DNA of 64,000 bases, taken from Deinococcus aquiradiocola. Lineage in GTDB: Bacteria > Deinococcota > Deinococci > Deinococcales > Deinococcaceae. The first letter of the stretch is position 1. Every line of letters starts with the position of its first letter. The notes below the pieces were generated by a model, which was given only the letters and a program-made list of their open reading frames with translations, was not told the origin of the DNA and did no database searches. The position numbers were made by a program, and so were the translations under genes. This document shows, piece by piece, positions 8,797 through 17,437 of this stretch. The DNA lies in contig NZ_BMOE01000006.1 in NCBI RefSeq assembly GCF_014646915.1, positions 1 through 64,000 on the forward strand, in the 5' to 3' direction.

Positions 8797-9860
8797 GCGT
8801 GCCTCCGCAGGGAGAGCGGGCGCAGCAGGGCGTACACGGGCGTGGTGACGGCGTTCAGCGCGCGGCTGGCGAGGCCGCCCGTGAGCTGCGCGAACGGCAG
8901 GGTGAGGGCCGCGCCGTCCAGCAGGTCCGCGTCGCTGCAGGTCCGGCGTCGCTGCACCTCGCGGCGTGCCCGGCGGATGCCGGGCGCCTGCTGCCACAGC
9001 CAGACGTACACGCGGAAACGCTGCCGGGCGTACTCGGCGCTGCGGACCGCGTACGCCCACGTGGCGAGTTCGGTGAGCAGCAGGGCCGGGAGCAGCTGCA
9101 CGAGCGTCGACGCGCTCAGGGTCTTGAAGAGGGTGAGGAGGCGGTTGCGTTCCAGGTAATGGAGCTTTCGGGGCGTCATGCCGAGCGTGTAGTGATGCGT
9201 GACGGACGCGTCCGCCTGGCACAGCAGCCGGTACCCGAGCAGCCGGGCGCGCAGGGAGAGGTCGGTGTCCTCGTGGTACATGAAGTACTGCTCGTCGAAA
9301 CCGCCCAGCTCCACGAACGACGACGTGCGCGCCAGGATCGCCGCGCCGGACAGCAGCGGCACGGTGTGCAGTCCGCCGTAGGCGGTCGGGGCCTCGCCGA
9401 GGCCCAGGCACCACGTGAGGCCGGTGTAGTGCATCTCGTTGCCGCAGGCGTTCACGCGGCCGTCCGGCTGCACGAGTTTCGGGGTGATGAAGGCGTCCGG
9501 GTACGTGATCGCGGTGCGCAGCAGGAGGGAGAGGGCGCCGGGCGAGACCTCGGTGTCGGGGTTGAGGATCAGGGCGTACGGCGTGGAGGTGTGGGCGAGG
9601 CCGAGGTTGTTGCCGCCCGCGTACCCGGTGTTGGCGGGATTGCGCAGGACCGTGACCTGCGGCCAGCGCTGTGTGAGCCATTCGGCGACACCGTCGTGCC
9701 CGTGGTTGTCGATCACCAGGATGCGCGGCGTGTGGTCGGGGTGCTGCACCAGGGTGGGCAGGCAGCGCTCGAGGTCCGGGCGGCTGCCGTAGCTGACGAT
9801 CACGACGGTGAGGAGCTGCGGCAGACTCGTGGGCGGGTCGGTGTGGGGAGTGTGGGTCAT
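8793..9860 (-). CDS. Glycosyltransferase family 2, rhamnosyltransferase-like
   Basis: 355 residues from the ATG at 9860, which has GGAG six bases upstream. The GT-A domain shows VVIVSYGSRPDLERCL, NTGYAGGNNLGLAH, the DXD-type LNPDTEVSPG, and LGGFDEQYFMYHEDTDLSLR, the acceptor/catalytic block of the WbbL/rhamnosyltransferase-like GT2 group. A C-terminal hydrophobic stretch near LLPALLLTELATWAY may attach it to the membrane. It is the first gene of the minus-strand operon, so its upstream region (9861-10430) should hold the operon promoter. Confidence 0.85.
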   Translation of the reverse strand: MTHTPHTDPPTSLPQLLTVVIVSYGSRPDLERCLPTLVQHPDHTPRILVIDNHGHDGVAEWLTQRWPQVTVLRNPANTGYAGGNNLGLAHTSTPYALILNPDTEVSPGALSLLLRTAITYPDAFITPKLVQPDGRVNACGNEMHYTGLTWCLGLGEAPTAYGGLHTVPLLSGAAILARTSSFVELGGFDEQYFMYHEDTDLSLRARLLGYRLLCQADASVTHHYTLGMTPRKLHYLERNRLLTLFKTLSASTLVQLLPALLLTELATWAYAVRSAEYARQRFRVYVWLWQQAPGIRRARREVQRRRTCSDADLLDGAALTLPFAQLTGGLASRALNAVTTPVYALLRPLSLRRHA

Positions 9861-10430
9861 GGTCGCTCCGGGAGGGTGGGTGTGGGGGTCGGCGTGCTGG
9901 CGGTGGCCGGTCCGAGTGTCACGATGATGCCCTGCCGCATGTGTCGGAAACGTTAACGAACGTGTCTGCACCGAGGATTTCCTTGACGCGCCGTGCGGGC
10001 GGCGTGCCGGATCGCCGGGGGGAGTGGCGGGTGACCCGGGGAGGACCGGAGTGAGCGGCGGACCTGCGGACCATGAGTGTCTTCATCTTCCTTCATGAGT
10101 GGGGGTGTGGAGGCGGGGTCTTCCGATTTACGGTTTCTGTTCCCTGGCACACCAAATGCACACCACACGGCGTCGCGGGGCGTAAAAGAAACGTAAATCC
10201 AAAATGCGGCTGGAGCCGCGCCGGGACGGCATTTATCGCCACTTGACGGGAGGGACGGGAGGACCTAAAGTGCAGTTACCCTCATCAGGGCTGTGGAGTA
10301 ATTCACACTTCCGAACCGCCTCACATCGCCCGACAGCAACGAAGTGAACTCTCATCAGGCCCTGATGGGGCCGGGACGTCACACCTCGATTCCACCGTTT
10401 CGTCGTACCACGTTACCCAGGGAGGGAATT
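9861..10430. promoter_or_regulatory. Divergent control region of two polysaccharide/RiPP-like operons
   Basis: This 570-base gap separates the minus-strand glycosyltransferase operon from the plus-strand peptide cassette. It holds an interrupted inverted repeat: GATTTACGGTTTCT at 10125-10138 and AGAAACGTAAATC at 10187-10199. A palindromic AACGTTAACG-type stretch lies near 9948-9958, and a good plus-strand promoter is at 10243. No convincing gene is seen in it. The repeat may be an operator shared by both operons, which is inference. Confidence 0.5.
10243..10271 (+). promoter_or_regulatory. Sigma-70 type promoter for the peptide cassette
   Basis: TTGACG (10243-10248), a 17-base spacer and TAAAGT (10266-10271) give a strong vegetative-type promoter. 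Transcription would begin near 10278, leaving about 150 bases of leader before the peptide gene at 10431. Confidence 0.7.
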
Positions 10431-10580
10431 ATGAACGAAGAGCGTCAAGTCGAAGAGCGCAACGAGCAGCCGAAGGTGCGGCAGGAGTACCAGACCCCCA
10501 CGCTGGAAAGCCTGGGCGAATGGAAGGAACTCACCCGCACGCTCCCCGGCACCGGATTCGGTGGCGGGCAGGGCGGCTGA
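10431..10580 (+). CDS. Lasso-type RiPP precursor-like peptide, glycine-rich core
   Basis: 49 residues with a perfect GGAGG ribosome-binding site. Residues 20-36 read YQTPTLESLGEWKELTR, which fits the lasso-peptide leader pattern Y-x2-P-x-L-x3-G-x5-T-x recognised by PqqD-like B1 proteins. If cleaved after residue 36 the product would be TLPGTGFGGGQGG. A lasso ring needs an Asp or Glu at core position 7-9, and this tail has none. The PqqD-like, kinase and B2 peptidase genes lie 2.2-4 kb downstream on the same strand. The leader match is strong. The final product, if any, is unlikely to be a classical lasso. Confidence 0.75.
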   Translation: MNEERQVEERNEQPKVRQEYQTPTLESLGEWKELTRTLPGTGFGGGQGG

Positions 10581-10680
10581 CCGAAGCACACCACGCACAA
10601 GGGCCACACGCCCTTGTCGAGGGAAGGATTCACGACGCGGAGCCTCGGGGAAGAGACCGCGACGTATGGAGGGGAACAAC

Positions 10681-11649
10681 GTGAAACGATTTGTCCTTGG
10701 AAGTCTGATGATCGCCGGACTGGCCGCCTGCGGTCAAACCACCACCACCACGACCACCCCCGCCGCCGACACGCAGCCTGTCGTGCTGGGCTTCGCGGCC
10801 GTCACGTTCACCGACGTGAACACCGACCACATGACGGTCTCCGTCAAGACCAGCTCCGTCGCGGACGGCGTGGCCGGACTCGACTCGCAGGTGCTCAGCC
10901 GCCCCGCCGGCATCACGATCTCGCAGTCGGTCATCCGTGGCGCGTTCCAGGACGCCACCAACCGTTACCTGTACACCACGCTCGACGTGAGCAACAGCAC
11001 CAGCAGCACGTACAAGAACGTGACGCTGCTCGGCTACAACGTGCCCGGCTACAACGTCGGGGACACGTCGCTCGCCAGCGCGACCCGCCAGGACGGCGCG
11101 GTCGTCGATCAGGCGCAGGCCCGCACCATCGCGCCCATCAACACCCGCGTGGAAGACCCGAACACCGGCGACGCCACCATCCCCAACCTGAAGGCGGACT
11201 TCCAGGTGTACAGCGAGAGCTACATCCAGAACATCACCGACTTCATGAACACCCGCTACGGCGCGGCTTCCACGGCCTTCCCCTTCGGCTTCGTGGCGCG
11301 CAGCAGCACCGCCAAGACCACCTCCCGCAGCATCGCGCCCGGCAGCAAGACCGGCCAGGTGAGCGTGGCGTTCGTGGCGCCCGACAGCACCCCGCTCAAC
11401 CAGGGTGACGATGTCCGCACCTTCACCTGGTACGGCATCATCACGGCGGACGCCGTCACGACCGCCTCCGCCGACTCGCTCGAGAACACCCTCGACCGCG
11501 CCTGCAGCGTCGTCACGAACTTCGGCGGCAGCGAGGTGCACGGCTTCAACACCCAGACGGGCGGTGCGCTCTGCACCAAGAACACGGTCGCCAGCGCCCG
11601 CATCGCGGGTGACGACAGCGCGCCCGCCACGGCCGTCATCACGCACTGA
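10681..11649 (+). CDS. Lipoprotein of unknown function
   Basis: 322 residues from a GTG at 10681, chosen because GGAGGGG lies 7 bases upstream; the in-frame ATG at 10666 overlaps that site. The lipobox is GLAAC, with the lipidated Cys followed by a run of seven Thr. The mature part is rich in Ser, Thr and Asn, with beta-strand-like stretches and two C-terminal Cys. It is probably anchored to the outer face of the membrane. It lies between the peptide gene and its likely modification genes, so it may be part of that pathway, but no domain is recognised. Confidence 0.7.
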   Translation: MKRFVLGSLMIAGLAACGQTTTTTTTPAADTQPVVLGFAAVTFTDVNTDHMTVSVKTSSVADGVAGLDSQVLSRPAGITISQSVIRGAFQDATNRYLYTTLDVSNSTSSTYKNVTLLGYNVPGYNVGDTSLASATRQDGAVVDQAQARTIAPINTRVEDPNTGDATIPNLKADFQVYSESYIQNITDFMNTRYGAASTAFPFGFVARSSTAKTTSRSIAPGSKTGQVSVAFVAPDSTPLNQGDDVRTFTWYGIITADAVTTASADSLENTLDRACSVVTNFGGSEVHGFNTQTGGALCTKNTVASARIAGDDSAPATAVITH

Positions 11650-11754
11650 CCGCAGGTTCACTGAAGGCAGGGGGGCCCGCACCGCGCCGCCCTGCCTCAG
11701 TTCACGAAGACACGAGGCGAAGGTCCAGCCGCACGGCATGATCCGGGGGGAAGC

Positions 11755-12741
11755 ATGACGAATTACACCAACATCAAAGAAACGGAACGGCCGGGACTTC
11801 TCGGCCCTCGGTCCACGGGCATCGTGGCCGTGATCCCGGCATTTAACGAAGAACGGTTCATTGCCAGCGTGGTGTTTACCACCCTTCAGTTCGCGGACAA
11901 GGTCATCGTGGTCGACGACGGCTCCAGTGACCGCACCGCCAGCCTCGCCGAGAAGGCGGGCGCCATGGTCGTCCGCCAGCCGCTCAACATGGGTAAGGCG
12001 CAGGCCCTCAACGCGGGCTTCAAGGCCGCCCGCCGCCTGGAGAACGTCGCCGTGGTGGTGTGCCTCGACGGTGACGCGCAGCACGACGCGCGCGACATTC
12101 CGGCCGTGGTGGCGCCCGTCCTGGCCGAAGAGGCGGACGTCGTGATCGGCTCGCGCTTCCTCGACATCAAGAGCGACATCCCCGCGTGGCGTCAGGTGGG
12201 GCAGCACACGCTCACCACCGTCACGAACATCGCGAGCGGCGTGCACACCACCGACTCGCAGAGCGGCTTCCGGGCCTTCTCGCCCGCCGCCGTGGAGGCG
12301 CTGCACTTCACGAGCACGGACCTGTCGGTCGAGTCGGAGATGCAGTTCCTGTTCCGGCCCGCCGGACTGCGCGTGGTGGAAGCGCCCGTGAACGTCCAGT
12401 ACCTGGACGGCAACAAGCGCAACCCCATGATTCACGGCCTGCAGGTGCTCGACGCGCTCCTGAGCCTCGTGGCGCGCCGCCGCCCGCTGATGTTCTTCAG
12501 CCTGCCGGGACTCGTCAGCACCCTGATCGGGCTGCTGCTGAGCGTGTACCTGGTGCACACCATGATGGTCAGCGGCAACCTGCCGGTGGGCCTCGCGGTG
12601 CTCGTGGCGTTCCTGGTGTCGGGCGGCATCACGGTCGGCGTGACCGGGATCGTGCTGCACAGCATGCACAAGTTCGCGGAACGCGTGGACCAGGACGTGC
12701 GGCAGTCGCTGAGCATCTACCTGGAGCGCGTCACGAACTGA
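11755..12741 (+). CDS. Glycosyltransferase family 2, polyprenyl-phosphate (DPM1-like) type
   Basis: 328 residues preceded by a G-rich ribosome-binding site. Motifs run in the usual order: VIPAFNEE, VVDDGSSDRT, CLDGDAQHD (DXD), GSRFLDIKSDIP and DSQSGFRAFS. Two C-terminal membrane segments (about 240-290) match the GtrB/DPM1-like branch that loads a sugar onto a polyprenyl phosphate at the cytoplasmic face. Such a lipid-linked sugar could be used by the GT-C-like membrane proteins in this region. The specific donor is unknown. Confidence 0.85.
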   Translation: MTNYTNIKETERPGLLGPRSTGIVAVIPAFNEERFIASVVFTTLQFADKVIVVDDGSSDRTASLAEKAGAMVVRQPLNMGKAQALNAGFKAARRLENVAVVVCLDGDAQHDARDIPAVVAPVLAEEADVVIGSRFLDIKSDIPAWRQVGQHTLTTVTNIASGVHTTDSQSGFRAFSPAAVEALHFTSTDLSVESEMQFLFRPAGLRVVEAPVNVQYLDGNKRNPMIHGLQVLDALLSLVARRRPLMFFSLPGLVSTLIGLLLSVYLVHTMMVSGNLPVGLAVLVAFLVSGGITVGVTGIVLHSMHKFAERVDQDVRQSLSIYLERVTN

Positions 12742-12813
12742 GCCGGTCCTCTCCCCTGCCCGCATCCCTGTCACTCCTGAATTCCGTCCCTCACCTGACA
12801 AAGAGAGCGCCGC

Positions 12814-13086
12814 ATGACTCACCCGACCGAACAGCAGTACACCGCCATTCCCTCGATCGTCGCCACCGACCTTGAAGACGAACTGGTCCTGCTGGACCCG
12901 GCGACGCAGCAGATCTTCAGCCTGAACGCCTCCGGTCGGGCCGTCTGGCTGGCCCTCCCGGCCAGCGAGACGCAGCTCTCGCAGCGGCTCACCGAGGCGT
13001 TCGACGTGACGGCGGAGCAGGCCCGGGAGGACGTCTCGGGCCTGCTCCGCCGCCTGACGTCGGCGGGGCTCGTCCGTGCAGGCTGA
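12814..13086 (+). CDS. PqqD-like RiPP recognition protein (lasso B1 type)
   Basis: 90 residues, the usual size of stand-alone PqqD/RRE proteins. The core reads DELVLLDPATQQIFSLNASG followed by RAVW, the beta-hairpin and helix that bind leader peptides, then a C-terminal winged-helix-like helical part (VTAEQAREDVSGLLRRL). It should hold the leader of a precursor peptide, most simply the one at 10431. Its 3' end overlaps the kinase gene by 11 bases. Similar PqqD-plus-HprK-like pairs also occur in exopolysaccharide loci, so a non-RiPP role is possible. Confidence 0.8.
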   Translation: MTHPTEQQYTAIPSIVATDLEDELVLLDPATQQIFSLNASGRAVWLALPASETQLSQRLTEAFDVTAEQAREDVSGLLRRLTSAGLVRAG

Positions 13087-14053
13087 CGGCAACGCCCGGC
13101 CCGGAACGCTCCCGAACGTCCCGGGCACAGGGGGGACGGTCAACGTGCTCGGCTGCACCCTCGATCTCGGTGACTGCCCGGACGCGTTCCGGCCGTACGT
13201 GCTGGAGGACTGGGCCTTCACGGACCACGGGCGCGAGGCGTCCGGGCGCGTCATCGTGCTCGGCCCCACGAACGGCGCGCCGAAGGCCCTGCCGGACGCG
13301 GCGCGCGCCGTGACCGTGCACGCCATGCAGCAGCAGATCCCGCTCGGCGTGCACGAGGACGCCGTGACTTACGCGCCGCGCGGCGAGGTGCTCCTGCGCG
13401 CCGATTACCTGCCGGGGACCGTCACGGTGGGCCTGGCGCCCTCGGCGGTGCCGGACCGCGCGACGCTCGCGGCCCTGAAGGTCATGATCGCCGAGGGCGT
13501 CCGCCGCAGTGGCCTGCTTCCGCTGCACGCGGCGGTCGCGGCGCGCGGCGACACGACCTGCGCCTTCATCGGGCCGAGCGGGACGGGCAAGAGCACCACG
13601 CTCCTGCGCGCCCTGCAGGCCGGATGGACGGCGCTGGCCGAGGATTTCGTGTGGCTCGACCCGGCCACCGCGCAGGTGTACGGCTGGGACCGTGGCATGC
13701 GCCTGCTGCAGGACAGTCTCGCGCACCTCCCGCCGAACCTCAGGCAGCGCGAATGGGCGCGGCACGCGGACGGGAAGGCGTGGCTGCCGTTCGAGGCGCT
13801 CGTGGACGCGGACGTCGCCTTCGACCCGCACGGACGCACCCTCACGCAGGTGGCGGTGCTGTCGCGCCGCCCGGAAGACCCGTCCGAGTGGCTGAGTATG
13901 CCGCGCCTGGAGGCCGTGCGCGCCTTCTGGGAGGCGGCCGGGCTGCCCGTCACGGACGCCGCGGCGAGCGGCACCGCCAGCCAGATCAGCCGCGTGCTGC
14001 CGCGCCTGAAGTTCTCGCGCCTGGTGCTGGGCCGCGGCCCGCTCCCCCTATGA
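13076..14053 (+). CDS. HprK-like P-loop kinase of a RiPP/exopolysaccharide cassette
   Basis: 325 residues starting at a GTG inside the PqqD-like gene. The C-terminal half carries a Walker A loop GPSGTGKST (about residues 166-174) preceded by LPLHAAVAARGD, and an acidic EDFVWLD that fits the Walker B/metal site of HPr kinase-like proteins. The N-terminal half is unique to this group. Relatives in lasso clusters phosphorylate the precursor peptide; others accompany exopolysaccharide genes. Here Thr residues of the peptide at 10431 are conceivable substrates. Substrate is inferred. Confidence 0.75.
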   Translation: MQADGNARPGTLPNVPGTGGTVNVLGCTLDLGDCPDAFRPYVLEDWAFTDHGREASGRVIVLGPTNGAPKALPDAARAVTVHAMQQQIPLGVHEDAVTYAPRGEVLLRADYLPGTVTVGLAPSAVPDRATLAALKVMIAEGVRRSGLLPLHAAVAARGDTTCAFIGPSGTGKSTTLLRALQAGWTALAEDFVWLDPATAQVYGWDRGMRLLQDSLAHLPPNLRQREWARHADGKAWLPFEALVDADVAFDPHGRTLTQVAVLSRRPEDPSEWLSMPRLEAVRAFWEAAGLPVTDAAASGTASQISRVLPRLKFSRLVLGRGPLPL

Positions 14054-15378
14054 TGGCCGCGATGAACCCCCGTGACGCGCGGCAGATCGCGCTGTTCGTG
14101 CAGGGCGACGTGAGTGACGCGCCGCCCGCGGATCAGCTCAGGCAGCACCGCCTGAGCGCCCTGGCGTTCCACCGCCTGGACGCCTCGCATCCCACGCGGG
14201 CCGAGGTGCGCGCCGACTACCGTGAACTCGTGCTGCGCAGGCAGATCGTGCTCGCCGAACTCCGGCCCCTGCTGGACGCGTGGTGCGCGGAGGGCCTGCA
14301 GGTGATGGTCTTCAAGGGCTACCACCTCGCGGAGTACGTGTACGAACGCCCGGAACTGCGCCCCTACGGGGACGTGGACGTCCTCATCCGGCCCGAGCAG
14401 GCCGAGCGGGCCTCCAGCACCGCGCAGCGTCTCGGGTACCGGGTCACGTGGCAGGCGTCCGACTCGCTGGAGCCGCACAAGCACGAGCTGCTGCACCTGC
14501 TGAGCCCCAGCGGTCAGGTCGTGCTGGACGTGCATTCGCGCCTGCTGCACAACACCCTGCGCGGCAGTGCCCGCCAGCAGCGCATCACGGACGCCGTGTG
14601 GCGCCAGGCCGTGCCGGTTGACCGCTCGGGTCTGCTCGGGCCGGCGCCGGTCGATGCGCTGCTGGTGGGCCTGATCCTCAACCGGCTGTGGGTGCCGGAG
14701 CAGTGGGTGATCAAGGCGCAGGACCTGCTGGACTTCCGTGCGCTGGTCGAGCGGGCGGGCGTGACCGAAGCGCAGCTGTGGGCGCGGGCCCGGCAGTTCG
14801 GGTGCACGCAGACGGTCCGGCAGTTCCTGCGGCGCTGCGACGGGTTCACGAACCGCATCGACCTGAGTGCCGTGACGCCCACCCAGCGCGCCCGCTGGGA
14901 CGTGGAACTGCTGCAGGAGCGGGGCTCGGTGACGGGAGAGTACGCGCTGGCGCTCGCCGCGAAACTGCCGGAGGTGGCGGTGGACGTCGCGGCGGCCCTG
15001 CCGGGCGTGCTGTACGTGCTGTGGCTGCTGCGCCGCACGCCGGACCTGCCGACGCTGCTGCGGCGCGTCACGCCGCCGACCGCAGCGGCGAGAGAGGTCC
15101 CGGACCGGGAGCGTCAGCGGCTCGTGCGGGGCGTGCATCTCGCGCTCACGCTGCTGCGCGTCCGGCCCGGCGGGAACTGCCTGCCGCGTTCGCTGGCGCT
15201 GTACCGCGCGTACCGTCTCGCGGGACTGCCTGCCGTGCTGACCTCGGGCGTGCGGCGCAGCGCGCAGGGCATCGACAGCCACGCGTGGGTGGAACTGCAC
15301 GGCGCGCCCATCAACGATCCCTACGCCCACGAGAATCCTGGCCGCTACCGCGTGAACCTGAGGTATCCCCTTGACTGA
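14050..15378 (+). CDS. Nucleotidyltransferase-lasso B2 leader peptidase fusion
   Basis: 442 residues; the start overlaps the kinase stop (ATGA). The N-terminal 300 residues match the NTP_transf_5 type nucleotidyltransferases, with FKGYHLAEYVY and RPYGDVDVLI supplying the GDVD metal site near 107-110. The C-terminal 90 residues are a transglutaminase-like B2 domain: GGNCLPRSLALYRAY (Cys near 377), IDSHAWVEL (His near 411) and NDPY (Asp near 423) form the expected triad. B2 proteins cut lasso leaders. Both functions are usually separate genes, so the fusion is unusual and ties the enzymes to one pathway. Confidence 0.8.
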   Translation: MMAAMNPRDARQIALFVQGDVSDAPPADQLRQHRLSALAFHRLDASHPTRAEVRADYRELVLRRQIVLAELRPLLDAWCAEGLQVMVFKGYHLAEYVYERPELRPYGDVDVLIRPEQAERASSTAQRLGYRVTWQASDSLEPHKHELLHLLSPSGQVVLDVHSRLLHNTLRGSARQQRITDAVWRQAVPVDRSGLLGPAPVDALLVGLILNRLWVPEQWVIKAQDLLDFRALVERAGVTEAQLWARARQFGCTQTVRQFLRRCDGFTNRIDLSAVTPTQRARWDVELLQERGSVTGEYALALAAKLPEVAVDVAAALPGVLYVLWLLRRTPDLPTLLRRVTPPTAAAREVPDRERQRLVRGVHLALTLLRVRPGGNCLPRSLALYRAYRLAGLPAVLTSGVRRSAQGIDSHAWVELHGAPINDPYAHENPGRYRVNLRYPLD

Positions 15379-16225
15379 CCTGAATCCTCCCGTCACACCG
15401 GGCCGCACGCCCGCCTCCCGGGGAGCCGTGTGGACTCGCCCCGACCTCCTCCTGGGCGTGCTGACGCTCGTCCTGCTGGCCGTCTCGCTGCGCGGCTGGC
15501 CCGGCGCCCTCGGCGCGCTGCGCGTCCTGGCGGGCGCGGTCGCCGTGCTGTGGCTGCCGGGGTATGCCCTGACGCTCGCCCTCTTTCCGGCACGGAAGCA
15601 GCTGCGCGTCATGGAGCGCGCCGCATTGAGCGTGGGACTCTCCGTCGGCAGCGTCGCCCTGCTGGCCCTGCTGGTGAGCCGACTCGGTTTCGGGTTCACG
15701 CCCGGCATGATGCTGCGGGCGATCGCAGTCTGGTCGGCGCTGTTCGCGGGCGCCGGCCTGTGGCGCGCGTCGCGGGTCGCGGCGCCGTTCACGGTCCGCT
15801 GGGAGCACGCGCCGGTCCGCTGGGCGCTCGGCTCGGTCGTCGCGCTGGCGGCAGGGATGGCCGTGGTGGTCAGTCTGGTGTACTGGCTGCAGCCGCGCGT
15901 GCCGACCTCGGAGTTCTACGCGCTCGGCAGCCAGGGACGCATGGAAGGCTACCGCGTGTCGGGCACGCCGGGTGAGCGGCTCAGCATCCCGGTCCGATTC
16001 ACGTACCACGGCCGCGAGCCGGGCACGTTCCGTGTCGGTGCGGACGGCAGTGCCCCGCAGCGCGTCGGTCCGCTCACGGACGGGCAGACGTGGTCGGGAA
16101 GCGTGCCCGTCCAGCTGCCCAGGACGTCCGGCGCGTACAGCGTGGTGCTGCGCGCGGAAAACCAGGCGAACACGGCCGAGCAGCGTCGACTGGAGTTCAG
16201 CGTCGACGTGAATGCGGCGCCGTGA
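15371..16225 (+). CDS. DUF1616-like membrane protein
   Basis: 284 residues from a TTG that overlaps the previous gene by 8 bases. Four to five membrane segments lie in residues 25-185, with the DUF1616-type block LPGYALTLALFPARK and ERAALSVGLSVGSVAL. A C-terminal extracytoplasmic beta domain of about 100 residues follows (RMEGYRVSGTPGERLSIP to the end). Function of the family is unknown; it often sits with surface-polysaccharide genes, as here. Confidence 0.65.
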   Translation: MTDLNPPVTPGRTPASRGAVWTRPDLLLGVLTLVLLAVSLRGWPGALGALRVLAGAVAVLWLPGYALTLALFPARKQLRVMERAALSVGLSVGSVALLALLVSRLGFGFTPGMMLRAIAVWSALFAGAGLWRASRVAAPFTVRWEHAPVRWALGSVVALAAGMAVVVSLVYWLQPRVPTSEFYALGSQGRMEGYRVSGTPGERLSIPVRFTYHGREPGTFRVGADGSAPQRVGPLTDGQTWSGSVPVQLPRTSGAYSVVLRAENQANTAEQRRLEFSVDVNAAP

Positions 16226-16324
16226 CACGCACCGCGCCGAGCCTGAAGTGAAGGTCCGGCGTCGCCCTCACCTCCGGCCCCTGCCTGTCCTCACGTCCTT
16301 CCCCGTTTCCTGCAGGAGCCTCCC

Positions 16325-17437
16325 ATGACCCTACTCATCGACGCGTCCCCGCTTCAGTCCGAGCACCGCCTCCGCGGCGTCGGCGCCTACGTCCGGTCCC
16401 TGGTGGGCGCCATCGAGCGCCTCGACGTGCGGCCACAGTACCTCGCGTCCACGCAGGGAGACCTGCCGGACCTGCCGCCGGAACGCGTGACGCGCGTGTA
16501 CAGACCGCACCGCCCCGCGCAGGTGTACTGGATGTACAACGAGGTCGCGCTGCGCGCCGGTCTGGCCCGCGTGCGGCCCGCGGTGTTCCTGGCGCCGGAC
16601 TTCAACGGACTGGTGAAGAACCCCTTCGGGCTGACGGTGTCGGTCCTGCATGACCTGACGCACCTGAAGCTCGCGAGGACGGAACCGCCGCGGGGACTGA
16701 GCGAGCGGCTCGACGTGCTGCGCTGGCAGGTGTACCAGGCCAAGCTGCAGCGCGCCGACCGGATCCTCGCGATCAGCGAGAGCGCCCGCAACGATGCCGT
16801 GACCCTGCTCGGCATCGATCCTGACCGGGTGCACGTCGTGCATCACGGCGTGGATCATGAGCTTTTCCGGGACGTGCGCGGTACGGGCCCGTACGCGGAC
16901 AGCCCGCCGTACCTGGTGCACCTGGGCGGCCGCAACGACAACAAGAACCAGGCGAGGCTGCTCGAAGCGTTCGCGGAGGTCGCCCGGACCGAGCCGGACC
17001 TGCAGCTGTACTTCGCCGGGCCGTGGTCGGCGGGCGATCACGCATGGCTGGAGCGGGAGGTGACGCGCCTGCACCTGACGGGCCGCGTCCGGCACCTGGG
17101 GTACGTGCCGCACGGGGACCTGCCGGGCCTGTTCGGGAACGCGGCCGCGTTCGTGTTCCCGTCGCTGGAGGAGGGGTTCGGACTGCCGGTCCTGGAGGCG
17201 ATGGCCAGCGGAGCGGCCGTGATCACGTCCGACCGTTCCTCGCTGCCGGAGGTGGCGGGCGACGCGGCCCTGCTGGTCGACCCGCTCGACCCGGGAGCCA
17301 TCCGGGACGCGGTGCTGGCGGTGCTGCACGGCGAGGGCGTCGCGGACGGCCTGCGGGCGCGTGGTGTCGCCCGCGCGCAGGGCTTCACGTGGGCGGCCAC
17401 CGCGCGCCGCACCATGAGTGTGCTGGGGCTCGCATGA
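16325..17437 (+). CDS. Glycosyltransferase family 4
   Basis: 370 residues with GGAG upstream of the ATG. GT-B layout: DASPLQSEHRLRGVGAYVRS at the N-terminus, DLTHLKLART and ISESARNDAVTLLG in the first domain, then LVHLGGRNDNKNQARLLEAF and the donor site EEGFGLPVLEAMASGAAVIT. This resembles mannosyl- and related transferases that build exopolysaccharide repeats. It overlaps the next GT4 gene by 4 bases, so the two are translated together. Confidence 0.85.
   Translation: MTLLIDASPLQSEHRLRGVGAYVRSLVGAIERLDVRPQYLASTQGDLPDLPPERVTRVYRPHRPAQVYWMYNEVALRAGLARVRPAVFLAPDFNGLVKNPFGLTVSVLHDLTHLKLARTEPPRGLSERLDVLRWQVYQAKLQRADRILAISESARNDAVTLLGIDPDRVHVVHHGVDHELFRDVRGTGPYADSPPYLVHLGGRNDNKNQARLLEAFAEVARTEPDLQLYFAGPWSAGDHAWLEREVTRLHLTGRVRHLGYVPHGDLPGLFGNAAAFVFPSLEEGFGLPVLEAMASGAAVITSDRSSLPEVAGDAALLVDPLDPGAIRDAVLAVLHGEGVADGLRARGVARAQGFTWAATARRTMSVLGLA

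Noticed and set aside
12814..13086. PQQ biosynthesis (pqqD proper)
   Set aside because: No pqqA, B, C or E genes are nearby; the partner genes are HprK-like and B2-like, so the protein is a general peptide-recognition domain.
10630..13326. 898-codon minus-strand reading frame over the RiPP cassette
   Set aside because: Covers the lipoprotein, GT2 and PqqD genes on the opposite strand; His/Arg/Asp-rich shadow without domains.
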